From Salipaludibacillus aurantiacus (GTDB taxonomy: Bacteria; Bacillota; Bacilli; Bacillales; Salisediminibacteriaceae): a stretch of 64,000 nt of DNA. The translations under genes were made by a program, and so were the position numbers. The first letter of the stretch is position 1. Each line of letters starts with the position of its first letter. The stretch spans positions 62,001 to 126,000 of the forward strand of contig NZ_FOGT01000004.1 of assembly GCF_900111295.1 (NCBI RefSeq), in the 5' to 3' direction. Positions 54,046 through 61,874 of this stretch are shown here, one piece after another. The notes under the pieces were generated by a model that searched no databases, was not told the DNA's origin, and saw nothing but the letters and a program-made list of their open reading frames with translations.

Positions 54046-55789
54046 ACACCCTGTACAAACTGAAGGGAAGAAGCGTGTGCTTCTTATGGGGAATCCGAAT
54101 GTGGGGAAAAGCGTTATTTTTTCCACACTGACAAAAAAACGGGTTATAACCGCAAATTATTCCGGTACGACGGTCACTGCCATGAAAGGGGACCTGGTTC
54201 AGGCTAAGCCTGAAGCCGTCTTAATCGATGTGCCGGGCATTTATTCGCTTAAACCCGTGTCTAAAGCAGAAGAAGCTGCGATGACGATGTTAAATGAAGG
54301 GGCAGATGTGATTGTCTGTGTGCTCGATGCAACAAATTTAGAGAGAAACCTTCAACTGGCTCTTGAGCTTAAGCGAAAAGACACGCCGGTTATTTTTTTG
54401 TTAAATATGATGGATGTTGCGGAGAAAAAAGGAATTCAAATCGATGATAAAAAGCTCAGCAGCCTTCTTCAGGCTCCGGTCATTCCGACTGTGGCCGTAA
54501 AAAGAAAAGGGTTTAACCGGCTGATTGCTGAGATTAACAAAGTGATCTCCGGACGCGAACACGGAAAGCAGGCGCCGCTCACTGGCGCAATGCCCCCTGT
54601 CTTAATTGGCGAAGAAGTTCAAACTTATATTGAGTATGAGGAAAGGTTAATTGATAAGTGGGAGAGGTGGACGATCCAGCCGATAACAGGGCTTCCCATC
54701 GCCATCCTGGCTGTTCTGCTGGCGCTTGCATTTGTCGTCGGAGCAGGTAAAGCGGTCCGCAGCGTTTTCTTTCTCCCGCTCTTAAATAATTACTATATTC
54801 CATTCATGGAAAGGCTGGCGGGAAACTGGACGACAGAAGGGACGGCCCTTTATTCGATCCTGGTCGGCGAATTCGGGGTGCTTATTAAAGCGGTGGAATG
54901 GCCGATAGCCTTAATTTTACCTTATGTGTTCTTATTTTATATCGTTTTATCGTTTTTAGAAGACAGCGGCTATTTACCGCGTTTAGGTATTCTCATAGAT
55001 GGATTGCTGCGGCGGTTCGGATTGCATGGCCATTCGATCATTCCGATTTCCATGGGATACGGGTGCGCGGTTCCTGCCATTATCGGGACAAGGGCAGCTT
55101 CGAGTCTTAAGGAGCGGCTGATTATTTCTGCTCTGGTAAGTCTGGCTGTACCCTGCATCGCTCAGACGGGAGCATTTATTGCCCTTCTTGGCGATCATTC
55201 TTTCGTGCTGCTGTTAGCGGTCTTTCTCGTGTCTTTTCTTGTGATGTTTATCAGCGGGTCGGTCTTAAATAAATTCCTGAAAGGCACGCTCGATCCTGTG
55301 TTGATTGAAGTGCCTAACCTGCTTGTGCCAAGTGCCTCTGCACTATGGAAAAAAGTGATGCTGCGCACGAAACATTTTATGATTGAAGCCGAAATACCAA
55401 TGGTTTTCGGGATTCTTTTTGCTGCACTTACGATCGAAACCGGTGTGTTAACCCATGTGAGTTTTATTCTCGAACCGCTTGTTGTGTCATTTCTGGGCCT
55501 TCCCCCGGAAGCAAGTGTGGCTCTTATTCTTGGGATCGTGAGGCGTGAATTGGCCGTGCTTCCTCTGCTTGGTATGGACTTATCGTTAGCCCAGATGTTT
55601 GTCGGCTCGGTAGTGGCTCTCCTTTACATTCCTTGCATGAGTGTGTTTTTCGTCCTTATTAAAGAATTCAGAATAAAATGGGCTCTGTCAATTTCAGCTG
55701 CGACGATCATCCTTGCCTTTGTTGTTGGCGGAATGGCAAACTATCTGATTCACTTTTTTCAATGGATGACTATGGGAGGGGGCTTTTAA
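54020..55789 (+). CDS. feoB: Ferrous iron transporter FeoB
   Basis: A 589-residue GTP-dependent Fe(II) permease. The cytoplasmic G domain has GNPNVGKS (residues ~25-32), the switch region NYSGTTV and DVPGIYSL; then about 8-10 membrane spans with the Gate motifs SMGYGCAVPAI and GIVRRELAVLPLL. It is shorter than E. coli FeoB, with a compact cytoplasmic GDI region and no C-terminal cytoplasmic tail. ATG 54020 follows GGAGGAGGTG. It is translationally coupled to feoA, and its stop abuts the next gene. Confidence 0.95.
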   Translation: MAVSCHENKHPVQTEGKKRVLLMGNPNVGKSVIFSTLTKKRVITANYSGTTVTAMKGDLVQAKPEAVLIDVPGIYSLKPVSKAEEAAMTMLNEGADVIVCVLDATNLERNLQLALELKRKDTPVIFLLNMMDVAEKKGIQIDDKKLSSLLQAPVIPTVAVKRKGFNRLIAEINKVISGREHGKQAPLTGAMPPVLIGEEVQTYIEYEERLIDKWERWTIQPITGLPIAILAVLLALAFVVGAGKAVRSVFFLPLLNNYYIPFMERLAGNWTTEGTALYSILVGEFGVLIKAVEWPIALILPYVFLFYIVLSFLEDSGYLPRLGILIDGLLRRFGLHGHSIIPISMGYGCAVPAIIGTRAASSLKERLIISALVSLAVPCIAQTGAFIALLGDHSFVLLLAVFLVSFLVMFISGSVLNKFLKGTLDPVLIEVPNLLVPSASALWKKVMLRTKHFMIEAEIPMVFGILFAALTIETGVLTHVSFILEPLVVSFLGLPPEASVALILGIVRRELAVLPLLGMDLSLAQMFVGSVVALLYIPCMSVFFVLIKEFRIKWALSISAATIILAFVVGGMANYLIHFFQWMTMGGGF

Positions 55790-56413
55790 ATGACAATTAT
55801 CCAGACATGTACACGTTTTTGCGAAAAAATGTGCTGTGATTATCCGGTATGCGCGCGTTTAGGCGCTCTATATTATGCCCCCATAGTAGACAAGGAAGCA
55901 GATTTAGCCAAGGTATGTGAAGGAGACCGGGTTCTGTGCATTGGAGGAGGGAGAACGCCTTTTACGGCCTGTCTTTTTGCCGAAAAAACCGGTGCCGCAG
56001 TTACGGTGATAGATAACGATCCGGAAGTCATAGAACCGGCAGAGCGTTTTGTAAAAGGATGGTCTTTGCAAAAAGGAGACATTGACATTGTGTTTGAAGA
56101 CGGGCGTTTTGTTAATCCTTCCTATTATGATTTGGTGCATCTTGCTCTTCAAGTGATCCCTCAAGCAAAGATTATAGAGGATTTGACAGAGTTGATGGCC
56201 CGGAACGGCAGAGGGAAGCTTCTATACCGGACTCCCCGGCAATTTGCCGAACAGCAGTATCCTTCCTGCCTTCTCTCAGCAAAAGGGGAGGAATGTTCAG
56301 ATAAAGCGGCCCACACTGGAGCGACAATGATTGGAGAAACGGTTCTCTTTGATGCCTCCGAGTCTTCCGGAGCTGCGTTCAAGGCTAAAAAGAGGGAGGT
56401 GCAGGCAGGATGA
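55790..56413 (+). CDS. Cys-rich SAM-dependent methyltransferase-like protein linked to feoAB
   Basis: A 207-residue class I Rossmann protein with the SAM motif VLCIGGGRTPF (near residue 48) and VIDNDPEVIEPAERF. It has a distinctive N-terminal cysteine cluster, Cys7, Cys11, Cys15, Cys16 and Cys21 (CTRFCEKMCCDYPVC). The fold recalls nicotianamine-synthase-like and other metabolite methyltransferases, but I cannot name it. It starts at the base after the feoB stop and overlaps the next gene by 4 bases (ATGA), so it is under the same Fur-type control. It could make or modify an iron-binding metabolite; this is speculative. Confidence 0.65.
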   Translation: MTIIQTCTRFCEKMCCDYPVCARLGALYYAPIVDKEADLAKVCEGDRVLCIGGGRTPFTACLFAEKTGAAVTVIDNDPEVIEPAERFVKGWSLQKGDIDIVFEDGRFVNPSYYDLVHLALQVIPQAKIIEDLTELMARNGRGKLLYRTPRQFAEQQYPSCLLSAKGEECSDKAAHTGATMIGETVLFDASESSGAAFKAKKREVQAG

Positions 56414-57288
56414 AGAGGCTTATGCTTATTATAATAATGGCGGGAGCATTATTATGGGCATTAGTTACTGTTGATTTAAATGACTGGCGGATGGTTACTG
56501 CTTATATTAATTGGCCGTCTGTCATGTTTATTATTCTCATTCAATGTGCCACATTTCTATTGATGGGCCGGCAATGGGTCAAGCTTTTAAAATATGACAG
56601 ACATGTTCCGTTAAACAAGGCAGTAAGGATTCTGTTGATCAGTGCGTTTACCGAAGGGATTACCCCGTCAGCCAAGTTCGGTTCTGAAGCAGCTAAAGGT
56701 TATTTGTTAAGAAAGGAATTTGGCCTGTCTATGACACGGGTAATCAGCGTCATTTCCGTACAGAAAGTGATAAGCCTGGCTGCTCTGATTCCTTTTCTGA
56801 TCCTGGCCGCTGCATTGATAACGAATGAGACAGGCGGTTTCATTTATTTACTGGGCACCATGACAGCTGCTGTTCTGGTCTTATGTTATGTGATGAAAAA
56901 AAAGGGGACGGAAAAACTGAGGAAAGCAGTTTTCGTCTGGACAAAGAAAGACTATGCTGAACAGGTTCTTATGTCAGCTCTCATCTGGTTCCTTTTTCCC
57001 TTAAAAGCTTATCTGCTTAGCCTCTCATTAAATCTCGATATCTCTTTTATTATGATTACGGCCGTCGTATTTTTGCCTTATGCTGCCGCGCTTCTTCCTC
57101 TTACTCCAGGCGGTCTCGGCACATTCGAAGCAGTGATGGTTGGCGTTCTCGCCGGCATGGCCATAGCACCTGAAGCGGCTATCGCCTTCACGCTCCTGTT
57201 CCGGCTGATCACCTTCTGGCTGGGCGTAGCAGCAGGCGGCCTGGCAACCTTAACCCTCACAGCCAAAAAACCAGTCCTTTCTTCGTGA
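56410..57288 (+). CDS. Flippase-like membrane protein (LPG synthase TM domain, YbhN/UPF0104 type)
   Basis: A 292-residue membrane protein with about eight spans, containing AFTEGITPSAKFGSEAAKGYLLRKEFG and LTPGGLGTFEAVMVGVL, the paired motifs of the LPG_synthase_TM family. Members flip or move lipids or lipid-linked substrates, sometimes amino-acyl lipids. It is last in the feo operon, starting in the 3' end of the methyltransferase. Its C-terminal codons (KKPVLSS) overlap the operon terminator. Confidence 0.82.
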   Translation: MKRLMLIIIMAGALLWALVTVDLNDWRMVTAYINWPSVMFIILIQCATFLLMGRQWVKLLKYDRHVPLNKAVRILLISAFTEGITPSAKFGSEAAKGYLLRKEFGLSMTRVISVISVQKVISLAALIPFLILAAALITNETGGFIYLLGTMTAAVLVLCYVMKKKGTEKLRKAVFVWTKKDYAEQVLMSALIWFLFPLKAYLLSLSLNLDISFIMITAVVFLPYAAALLPLTPGGLGTFEAVMVGVLAGMAIAPEAAIAFTLLFRLITFWLGVAAGGLATLTLTAKKPVLSS

Positions 57289-57302
57289 AAGGACTGGTTT
57301 TT
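57266..57302 (+). terminator. Feo operon terminator overlapping the last codons
   Basis: AAAAACCAGTCCTTTC pairs with GAAAGGACTGGTTTTT (16-bp stem). The TGA (57286-57288) of the flippase-like gene lies in the hairpin loop and arm. Confidence 0.92.
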
Positions 57303-57310
57303 GGAAATTA

Positions 57311-57333
57311 ATGGGGGGTCTGACCCCTTTGTG
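57311..57333. repeat. REP-like element, copy 7
   Basis: ATGGGGGGTCTGACCCCTTTGTGAG carries the same core and the CTTTGTGA arm of copies 3 and 8. Confidence 0.75.
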
Positions 57334-57360
57334 AGGTAAATTATGGGAATGGTCCCGTCT

Positions 57361-58953
57361 TTAGTTAACTGTGCGGCTGCGGTCTTGCCAGAAGGGCTGG
57401 CGCAGCTGGACTTTCTGAATTTTACCTGACGCTGTTTTAGGGAGTTCCTCCAGAAAAGTAATTCCTTTGGGCGCTTTAAAACGGGCCATCTTTTCCTGGG
57501 CAAAGGCGATAAGTTCTTCTTCAGTTGCTCCTCCTTTTTCCCGTAAAACAACATGGGCATGGGGCACTTCGCCCCATTTTTCATGAGGCACAGAGACGAC
57601 TGCTACTTCGAGAACAGCAGGGTGATCGTATAGGCAGCTCTCGACTTCAAGAGAAGAGATATTTTCCCCGCCGCTTATTATGACGTCTTTCTTCCGGTCG
57701 ACGATATTTATATACCCTTCCGAATCCACGTTTGCCATATCCCCTGTATAGAGGTAGCCGTTTTTGATCGTTGTGCTCGTCGCATCAGGATTTTTCCAGT
57801 AGCCTTCCATCACATTATTAGACCGGGTAATAATTTCTCCTATCGTTTTTCCGTCCCAGGGCACGTCTTCATCGAGTTCATTTACGACCCTCACCGAAGA
57901 GCCAATCATGGAATAGCCGACTTTGGCTTTTAAAGTATATTGTTCATCCGTAGATTTATCCAGGTGTTCTGAGCGAATTTGGGAGGTTGTAATTAATGGC
58001 GAGATTTCAGTCATACCGTAAACTTGTATGAATTTCCACCCCAGCTCTTCTTCCGTCCGTTTCACAAAAGCGACAGGAGGGGCTGAGCCCGCAATCACTA
58101 CCCGCATGTCCTGTTCCAGCTTCAACGGTTCTTTGTTATGTGCGTTTTGCTCCATAATCATATTTAAAACGGTAGGCGCCATATGTGCCACAGTCACTTT
58201 CTCTTTGTGTATATTTTCCAAAATTAACGCCGGATCCATCTCACGCTGCATGACCTGAGTTGCCCCGTTTGCTGTGTAGTAAAACGGCGAGCCCCAGCCG
58301 TTCACATGGAACATTGGCAGGACATGAAGGAGGGTGTCTCTGTCACTGACTCCCAAGTGATGCATCGTCGAGAGAGCATGCAGGTAATTGCTCCGGTGGC
58401 TCAGCATAACCCCTTTCGGATCGCCGGTTGTTCCGCTCGTGTAAAGAAGGCTGGCAATGTCGGTTTCTTCAAGAGGTTCACGGTCAAACGGGCCATCATC
58501 GAACTGGCCGAGCCATTTTTCATAGGAAAAGTCGCCATTTGCATCATCAGCCATTCCGTGCACAATAATGGTATGAACCGTCTCCAGGTGATCCTTGATC
58601 TGCTTCAGCTGGTCATAGAGCGAGAGATCAACAAAAAGCACTTGTGATTCGCTGTGGTTTAAGATGAAAATATAGTCTGCCGGTTTGAGCCGTGTGTTTA
58701 GAGGTGTCATTACGCCGCCTGTCTGGAAAACACCGTAAAAACCCTCAAGCATTTCAAGGGTGTTGGGTGCTAAATAGGCGACTTTGTCGTCTTTTTGTAT
58801 GCCAAGTGACTTTAATCCCCGGGAAAGCTGCTGTACCCTCCCGTTCATCTCTTTGTAAGTCAACCGTCTGTCTCCATCAATGACTGCTGTTTTTTCCCCG
58901 TAAAGCTGAACGGCCCGGTCGAGAAAATCTGTCACAACTAAAGGTACATGCAT
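57361..58953 (-). CDS. Long-chain acyl-CoA synthetase (AMP-binding family)
   Basis: A 530-residue adenylate-forming enzyme. The P-loop is LLYTSGTTGDPKG (near residue 170), followed by QVYGMTEISP, GYWKNPDAT and TGDMANVDSEGYINIVDRKKD, and ends with PKTASGKIQK (the C-terminal catalytic Lys). It activates fatty acids as acyl-AMP and then acyl-CoA. It stands alone on the minus strand; ATG 58953 follows GGAGGAAC. Convergent with the feo operon across copy 7 of the palindrome. Confidence 0.92.
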   Translation of the reverse strand: MHVPLVVTDFLDRAVQLYGEKTAVIDGDRRLTYKEMNGRVQQLSRGLKSLGIQKDDKVAYLAPNTLEMLEGFYGVFQTGGVMTPLNTRLKPADYIFILNHSESQVLFVDLSLYDQLKQIKDHLETVHTIIVHGMADDANGDFSYEKWLGQFDDGPFDREPLEETDIASLLYTSGTTGDPKGVMLSHRSNYLHALSTMHHLGVSDRDTLLHVLPMFHVNGWGSPFYYTANGATQVMQREMDPALILENIHKEKVTVAHMAPTVLNMIMEQNAHNKEPLKLEQDMRVVIAGSAPPVAFVKRTEEELGWKFIQVYGMTEISPLITTSQIRSEHLDKSTDEQYTLKAKVGYSMIGSSVRVVNELDEDVPWDGKTIGEIITRSNNVMEGYWKNPDATSTTIKNGYLYTGDMANVDSEGYINIVDRKKDVIISGGENISSLEVESCLYDHPAVLEVAVVSVPHEKWGEVPHAHVVLREKGGATEEELIAFAQEKMARFKAPKGITFLEELPKTASGKIQKVQLRQPFWQDRSRTVN

Positions 58954-59374
58954 CTCAGTTCCTCCTTAAATTAATTCCTGTATTTTTTTGTTGTTCAGGT
59001 ATGCGCTTTCATAAAACCGCAAGCCAGCACATTTGGCAGCGAGCGGCTTTACAAGCATTTTGAAATGTATGTAAGGTCTAAAAACATTGGTATATCACTT
59101 TCTAATAATAAGCGTAGCACAATGACTGAATACTTACAATATTACGTTTTTTTAGTGAAAACTGGGATGTTTTTACTATTGGAGAGGGTTTATTTTTCAC
59201 AAAAAGAACTGTATGCACCTCATTTTCCGGCACGCCGATAAGCTTTTAAGAACAGTAACCAACCGATAATACAGCGAAACTTGCGGACGGCAGATTTTTC
59301 CGCTTATCTGTTCATTTGGTAGAATAAAAGATACATTCTTTAAACATATCCTCGCGAAAAGGAGGCACTGATTA
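58954..59374. other. Intergenic region between acyl-CoA synthetase and cysteine desulfurase
   Basis: A 421-base divergent spacer. A TAGAAT -10-like sequence near 59320 could serve the desulfurase gene, but no clear -35 is at the right distance. I see no gene, repeat or riboswitch fold. Confidence 0.45.
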
Positions 59375-60493
59375 ATGACTCATATTTATCTCGATTTTAA
59401 CGCAAGTACGCCAATCGCCCCGGAAGTGGCAGAGGCAATGGAGCCGCTTGTAAAAGATTATTACGGCAATCCTTCCGCAGCACACTGGGCGGGAAGTCCT
59501 GTAAAAGATATTCTGCAGCAGGCACGGATTCAAGTGGCAGAGTTAATCGGGAGTTCAGCAAATGAAGTGATTTTTACGAGCGGCGGAAGTGAAGCGAACA
59601 ACCTGGCCTTGAAAGGCTACTTTTTCAAACACCGCCACCGGGGAAATCATATTATTACGTCAACAATCGAACACCCGGCAATTATTAGTCCTTGCAGGTT
59701 TCTTGAAAAAATGGGAGCTGAAGTCACTTATTTAGGGGTCGATGAGTTCGGCAGAGTGTCACCTGGAGATATTGAGGCGGCCATTACGGATGAAACGATT
59801 CTTATCAGCCTGATGCACTCTAATAATGAAGTTGGAACACTGCAGCCAGTTAAAGAAACTGGTGAGATCGCAGCAAAGCATGGGATTGCTTTTCACACAG
59901 ATGCCTCTCAGTCCGTCGGAAAAGTGCCAGTGGATGTAAAGGAGTCAGGAGTGGATATGCTTACGATTGCCGGGCATAAACTATACGCGCCTAAAGGAAT
60001 CGGAGCTTTGTACATAAAAAGCGGAATCGAACTGGAGCCTCTCATTCACGGAGCCGGCCATGAATTTGGGCTGAGGGCGGGGACAGAGAACACGCTGCTC
60101 GCTGCAGGACTGGGTAAAGCATGTGAAACAGCGGAAAAAATTCTCCCTGACAGCCGCGCGAAAGAACTGATAGATTATTTTTGGAAAGAACTTAAAGACA
60201 CTTTTGGGGAAAAAGTTGTTTTGAACGGCCACCCGGAAGAGAGGCTGCCAAATACGCTGAGTGTCAATTTCGTCAATAGAACAGGCCAGGAAGTATTGGA
60301 TGCCATGCCGGAAGTAGCCGCCTCCACGGGTTCTGCGTGCCACGCCGGGAGCGTAGAATTATCTCCGGTATTAAAGGAAATGAATGTTCCTGAACATATC
60401 GGCATGGGTGCTGTCAGGTTCAGCACAGGAAGAACGACAACTAAAGAAGAAATTGACATGGTAATGAATAAGCTTAAAAACACGTTGTCTTAA
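59375..60493 (+). CDS. Cysteine desulfurase (NifS/IscS type)
   Basis: A 372-residue PLP enzyme that takes sulfur from cysteine for Fe-S clusters, thiolated tRNA and other uses. YLDFNASTPI begins the protein, the PLP-lysine lies in IAGHKLYAPKG, and the reactive Cys in ASTGSACHAGS. Length suits class I NifS/IscS proteins. ATG 59375 follows AAAGGAGG. It is not next to iscU or thiI, so its partner is unclear. Confidence 0.9.
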   Translation: MTHIYLDFNASTPIAPEVAEAMEPLVKDYYGNPSAAHWAGSPVKDILQQARIQVAELIGSSANEVIFTSGGSEANNLALKGYFFKHRHRGNHIITSTIEHPAIISPCRFLEKMGAEVTYLGVDEFGRVSPGDIEAAITDETILISLMHSNNEVGTLQPVKETGEIAAKHGIAFHTDASQSVGKVPVDVKESGVDMLTIAGHKLYAPKGIGALYIKSGIELEPLIHGAGHEFGLRAGTENTLLAAGLGKACETAEKILPDSRAKELIDYFWKELKDTFGEKVVLNGHPEERLPNTLSVNFVNRTGQEVLDAMPEVAASTGSACHAGSVELSPVLKEMNVPEHIGMGAVRFSTGRTTTKEEIDMVMNKLKNTLS

Positions 60494-60502
60494 TATTTCA
60501 TC

Positions 60503-60530
60503 ATGCCTCCAGTTCACCTGGAGGCATTTT
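60503..60530 (+). terminator. Terminator of the cysteine desulfurase gene
   Basis: ATGCCTCCAG pairs with CTGGAGGCAT, followed by TTT. Confidence 0.85.
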
Positions 60531-60540
60531 GTTGTAAATT

Positions 60541-60575
60541 TCTGGGGGGTCTGACCCCTTTGTGAATTTTCACAA
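60541..60575. repeat. REP-like element, copy 8
   Basis: TCTGGGGGGTCTGACCCC with the CTTTGTGAATTTTCACAA extension, which itself forms a TTGTGAA/TTCACAA stem. Confidence 0.75.
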
Positions 60576-60639
60576 TTAGAATAGGAAACCCCCATTTCCG
60601 GTAAACTAAAGGAAAAAGCAGTGGAAAGGGGCAATTCAG

Positions 60640-60789
60640 ATGGGTAAAAAAGAGAAGAAGCACAGCCGGCAGTTTAAAGAGAACGAAAATCATGGGGAGC
60701 ATCGGCGCGGGCGGCTCAGCCAGGTTAAGAATGTCAGTGAGCACAAAGGCGATGCGGAGGATGCTTACGTTAATCCCGAAAGAGAATAG
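60640..60789 (+). CDS. Small highly charged protein (49 residues)
   Basis: ATG 60640 follows AAAGGGG (7 bases) and opens a frame of 49 residues starting MGKKEKKHSRQ and ending AYVNPERE. It is basic at the N-terminus and acidic at the C-terminus, with no hydrophobic stretch. Its own terminator follows 8 bases after the stop. I do not recognise a family; nucleic-acid or spore-coat binding are only guesses. Confidence 0.6.
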   Translation: MGKKEKKHSRQFKENENHGEHRRGRLSQVKNVSEHKGDAEDAYVNPERE

Positions 60790-60797
60790 ATAGCTCC

Positions 60798-60826
60798 ATG
60801 CCTTGCGGTTTCCGCAAGGCATTTTT
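60798..60826 (+). terminator. Terminator after the 49-residue gene
   Basis: ATGCCTTGCGG, a TTT loop and CCGCAAGGCAT form an 11-bp hairpin ending in TTTTT. Confidence 0.92.
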
Positions 60827-61214
60827 GTAACATTGGCACCGGGCAAAACGGCGCTACAGCTTATCCTAATGAAATAGCTGATTTAAATTGAAAGCAGCCA
60901 GCAAATAAGAAGACGCTTCTTTCCCGCCTGCTGAATTCAAAAAAATTAAATGTATAAACGTCCCGGCTTGAAACAAAACTCGGGTAAGTGATGCGGAACA
61001 GCCCTTCAGACGTCCTGCTTTATATTCCGCCTGCTGTTAGTGATGCCTTCTTAAGACCTGTCCAATTTATGTGATTATGAAGCCTTTTTAACCGGCTTTC
61101 CTTTCATAGTTTAAGTGATGATGAAACGGACATCTCCAAGCTGTTATAAAAAAACGGGTCCGAACTTGGTAAATAAGGCTTAGACGGTTAATCCAGCAGC
61201 GGCAGTCATATGCC
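60827..61214. other. Intergenic region without a recognised gene
   Basis: About 390 bases with no credible coding frame, no palindromic repeat core and no riboswitch I can identify. The 3' part leads into the promoter of the ArsR-type gene. Confidence 0.4.
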
Positions 61215-61243
61215 TTGATTTTAGAAAAATGTGGTTATATAAT
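61215..61243 (+). promoter_or_regulatory. Sigma-A promoter of the ArsR-type gene
   Basis: TTGATT (61215-61220) and TATAAT (61238-61243) are 17 bases apart, a good SigA promoter ending 41 bases before the start codon. Confidence 0.7.
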
Positions 61244-61284
61244 ACAATCCTGTTAAATGCATATTGATTATGGAGCGGATAATT

Positions 61285-61611
61285 GTGAAATTAACAAGTG
61301 AAAAGCCGCATATGAAAATAGAAGATGCTGACCTGCAAAATTACCAGAAAAAATTTAAAGCGCTGGCGGATGAAAAACGCCTCCATATCCTTTCAATTTT
61401 ATGCAGTGAGGGAGCGTCTTTTGTAGGGGACTTAACCGAAAGAGTGAATCTTCCCCAGTCTAAACTGTCGTATCATTTAAAAATTCTTTTAGATGCAGAC
61501 TTAATTCTAAAAGAACAAAAAGGGGTATGGAATTATTACGAAATAAACAATGACGTTTTAGATAACCTCTTTTCTGAAGAACTTTGCAGAAAATTTCGCT
61601 CGGCTGAATAA
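61285..61611 (+). CDS. ArsR/SmtB-type transcriptional regulator
   Basis: A 108-residue winged-helix repressor. ALADEKRLHILSILCSEGASFVGDLTERVNLPQSKLSYHLKILLDADLILKEQKGVWNYYEI fits helices of the ArsR DNA-binding domain. Metal-site residues of the classical CxC type are absent (CSEGA has one Cys, plus EELCRK). GTG 61285 has GGAG 9 bases upstream; a TTG at 61264 is in frame. Its target might be the following glucan synthase or its own gene. Confidence 0.82.
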   Translation: MKLTSEKPHMKIEDADLQNYQKKFKALADEKRLHILSILCSEGASFVGDLTERVNLPQSKLSYHLKILLDADLILKEQKGVWNYYEINNDVLDNLFSEELCRKFRSAE

Positions 61612-61874
61612 AGCCGGGTGAAATTTTTTAGCGCAGGGAATAAGCCCCTCCCTCCTTCCCAAGCAGTCACTTTCCCGGGGTTTCCCTTCTTCTCCTCTAT
61701 CCTTGCTTTTACATTTTTTTATCTCCCCAGTTCCCTGTTCCATTGCCATTTCTCTAATGAAACTAATTAAATTTCCTTAATATACCTTCAAAAATGAATA
61801 ATTTCCCCCGAAAATGAAAACCCTTTTTCAGAGTGACTTCTTTTCTGAAGATATGATTTTTTGGGGGCAATAAC

